Assembly: GCA_944548615.1 (NCBI GenBank) | Contig: OX155957.1 | Span: 3,960,795-4,024,794 of the forward strand | Length of the DNA stretch: 64,000 bases | Reading direction: 5' to 3' | DNA from: Micropterix aruncella | Taxonomy: Eukaryota; Arthropoda; Insecta; Lepidoptera; Micropterigidae | In this document: piece by piece, positions 61,455 through 64,000 of the stretch | How the letters are laid out: every line of letters starts with the position of its first letter | Numbering within the stretch: the stretch's first letter is position 1 | Notes under the pieces: generated by a model | Database searches by the model: none | What the model was told of the DNA's origin: nothing | Seen by the model: only the letters and a program-made list of their open reading frames with translations | Translations under genes and position numbers: made by a program

Positions 61455-63124
61455 AAATAAAATTAGTAAAAGCTACTTAAAAAGTAGCGAAGGAAATCCC
61501 AGCTTGTATTCCTGGAAATCCAGCTCCAATCCGGAAGCTTCCGGATTGGAGCCGGACTTCCGTCAGACAAGATAATCTTGCAGCGTGGTATCTGACCCAG
61601 GCTGCTTAGCACCGACCGAAGTGTCAATGTATCGCGTCTGCGTAGTTGAAATTGGCACAAGGCAGGAACGTTTTGGTGTGCTGCTCTTCGTTTTCTAGCG
61701 CATCTGCCCTTCCACGATCGAAGAAGTCGTCAAATGGCAGACCTCAAGTCTCTACCCTCCAGTAAAAAATAGACGAAGACGTGATTAGCCATGGAGATTT
61801 GGCGGCCGGTGAAAATCCTTGCAATAGTATTCTGACATACCATACAAACAAAAAGAAAAGCCGCCCAGAAAACCACTAAAATAAATGGTTGCGGTGGGTA
61901 GGTGGATTATTTACAGTCGTATAGTTCTTTAATCGGGTTAAAAATATAGTTTTATTATTGGCTCACCACAATTTCTACCTTACTCAGTCTCACTGAAAAA
62001 TTTAAAAGTTTAAATTTAAAATATAATATTAATAATAATAACAACACATCATTTAGCTCATGAAATATATCGAGTAAGACATAATAATGGAAGTAAAGAG
62101 TATATTAAGTTGCTTCAGATATAAACCCATAAAACAATTCGCCTAAAATACACTCTGATAAGCAAAGGTGTTCTTTTGTATCATAGTCGGGTGACTATAA
62201 TACAGTAGAAAACACTTGTTTTATGTGTAACATACATTTTATTTTACAAAGCAGTAACTCGAATAGGGACTTTTCGAACCCAGCTAGAATTATCTCAATA
62301 GTTTAGATTTTAGAACAACCATCCTATCTCAAAAATCTGATGCATAGATACTGAGCATGCCATTGTATGGCGTAGATACATTAGGTCGTTTTTTAAAAAA
62401 ATATTTTTCCAATTACATACATCTGAAAATGTGTATTTGAAACGGAAGCTGTAAAGTCGAAGTAGTTGTCTGACAGCTAGTTTACAGTTTTATTACTTTT
62501 TACTTTTTATACCCGGCAAAGAAATGAAACAGCAATCATTCGGGTGTAACGTCTAATGCTTTTACAAATGCTAAGCAGCTACAGCGCTTGAACATATTCA
62601 TATTTCTGCTTCCTCAGTTTCTTAAGGGAATTGGCTGCATTGTATGGTTCCTCGACAATTAAGTCCTTATCTATAAAATTGATACCCTAAAAAATAAAAA
62701 TATTCGAAAAAAATATTAAAATATTACCGGTCTAAGTTATCCAATGTATATTTGTGCTTTTGTACAGCTGTTTTTTTTTTTCAAATATACCTAATATTAT
62801 TAATATTAGCATGGAGCATTTTTCGTAAAACACTTGAGAATTTGACAGAAAAAAAGCAGTTGAAAACCCCCACTTATGGCGTTGCAAAGTAGGATGTTGC
62901 TACTTCTCACACCTCTCTCCCTCTCACCTTTTAAATGAAGCTGTATCTGCGTGACAGCTCTATCTGCGTGACAACCACACATACACAGAATAGCGACAGA
63001 TGTATGCCTACAATCGCTGAAGTGGGCTGATGCTACCATACGATAGAAATATCATCTTCCTTAACGACAAAAACCATAGCGGTTAATGAATGATGATTAC
63101 AACCCTATAAATATTCATATATAT
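61455..63124. other. Non-coding DNA with a 30 bp perfect palindrome
   Basis: 61523-61552 is a perfect palindrome (GCTCCAATCCGGAAG and its complement). The minus-strand frame 61463-61660 that spans it has no recognisable motif. The rest is AT-rich with no supported gene. Confidence 0.5.
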
Positions 63125-63128
63125 TTAA

Positions 63129-63345
63129 CCCCTCAAATGTGAGGGATGCCTTGGCAAAATGTATACAAAATGTATATAAAGTTATATAAATGTAAATGTG
63201 CGCCGCTTTATAGTAATCCGCTCTATAGTAATGCTATAGCTCTATAGTAAACCCCGCTCTATGTAAATGTAAATGTAAATGTAAATATAAATTTATATAC
63301 ATTTTGCCGTAGGCAACCCGAGCTAATCGCCATTCATTTGAGGGG
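63129..63345. mobile_element. piggyBac-type MITE
   Basis: 217 bp element flanked by TTAA on both sides (63125-63128 and 63346-63349). Perfect 11 bp terminal inverted repeats CCCCTCAAATG / CATTTGAGGGG are followed inwards by subterminal inverted repeats (GCCTTGGCAAAATGTATA on the left, its near-complement on the right). A TTAA target and CCC-starting ends are hallmarks of piggyBac transposons. The interior holds short TAAATG and CTCTATAGTAA tandem repeats and no ORF. Confidence 0.85.
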
Positions 63346-63960
63346 TTAATGGTCAGTTTAACTTATGTGTTGGTAAGAATAAGATATTTTTCATATATAT
63401 GCATTCTAATTAGTGCGTTTTTTATGTTCATAAAATTATGCAAAATTATTATAATGGTCCCTTTAAAATTTTGCCACTTATTTCAAAAAATATTTAAAGT
63501 TCCACAAAATACCCTTAGATCCCAGGTACATAAGCAATAAATACTGGTAATGTACCAGTAATGTACTGCACGTACATTACTGTAAGACACGTGTATTTTA
63601 AGATACGGGTACTCTATTTATCGCGATTAAGAATTATTTTATCATGTAAAAGTTATTAATTTATGAGTTATGCTAATTTGAAAAGAAGTGTATTTTGAAA
63701 CTAGGTATATACAATTACATGCGACCAAAATACACTTTTTTTAGATAATAATAACCAACAAACTGATCACATTTACGTGACAAAACAATTGTTAGCATAA
63801 GCAGAGTATACCATAATATGCTATTACAAAAAAAATAAGCCTGCTAGGAATGGTAAAGGGAAAACTAAATGGGACCGATGTAAGATAATTTCACCAACAA
63901 AAATTTAACAAATTAGGTGTTGAGTTTATCTCATAAATAGGTTTCTGCCTGGTCCAAGTT
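63346..63960. other. AT-rich non-coding DNA
   Basis: Contains an 11 bp-arm hairpin (CAGTAATGTAC, 5-base loop, complement) at 63556-63582. The open frame 63349-63540 has no recognisable motif. Confidence 0.5.
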
Positions 63961-63961
63961 A

Positions 63962-64000
63962 CTAGGGTCATCCCAAAAGTAACGTTACAAGAGCTTTTGA
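63962..64000 (+). mobile_element. Possible mariner-like terminal repeat, cut by the window edge
   Basis: After a TA dinucleotide, CTAGGGTCATCCCAAAAGTAACG resembles the outer end of mariner-type inverted repeats (GT(C)CCAWAAGTAAC core). Only 39 bases are visible, so this is tentative. Confidence 0.3.

Overview
This window is a piece of an insect nuclear genome: AT-rich, gene-poor and full of retroelements. There is no operon structure, there are split genes with GT-AG introns, and very long (TA)n tracts are present. Dispersed repeats near 21.5 kb and 34.3 kb look, from memory, like families common in moths and butterflies, so Lepidoptera is my guess at order level (low confidence).

One host gene is clear: a lamin B receptor / delta(14)-sterol-reductase-family protein on the minus strand. 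Three exons (44958-44284, 41162-40799, 33435-33167) join in frame to 435 codons and end in the family's C-terminal signature. Its two introns (3.1 and 7.4 kb) are packed with transposons. The catalytic region is degenerate, so the product is probably a structural inner-nuclear-membrane protein. An acceptor-like site just before the first ATG suggests that more N-terminal exons lie upstream.

Layout. 1-4 kb: a solo LTR (1206-1810), a long hairpin and a foldback element. 4.07-9.89 kb: a young, apparently complete Ty3/Gypsy element with gag, pol and a small third ORF, inserted in a ~118 bp repeat. 10-33 kb: decayed LINE fragments, arrays of the ~118 bp repeat, a 9-unit 203 bp satellite, a 5S-rRNA-derived fragment, and copies of an unrecognised ~670 bp SINE-like family (best copy 27561-28227 with a 13 bp target duplication). 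33-45 kb: the LBR-like gene; intron 2 carries a nearly full-length R1-clade LINE (35529-39696) inside a copy of the ~670 bp family. 45-56 kb: more copies of that family, two large hairpins and quiet AT-rich DNA. 56-61.5 kb: four long (TA)n tracts bound three inserts: the 3' part of a LINE with a restriction-like endonuclease, a perfect 384 bp direct duplication with an exon-like core, and a Penelope-like 3' fragment with a GIY-YIG endonuclease and a hammerhead-ribozyme motif. 61.5-64 kb: AT-rich DNA, a piggyBac-type MITE and a possible mariner end.

The items most worth follow-up are the (TA)n-bounded retroelement cluster with its hammerhead motif, the ~670 bp SINE-like family, the linked 118 bp/203 bp repeat system, the clustered AACACAGTAA motif at 19.3-20.8 kb, and fold-back inverted repeats at two independent retroelement 5' junctions.
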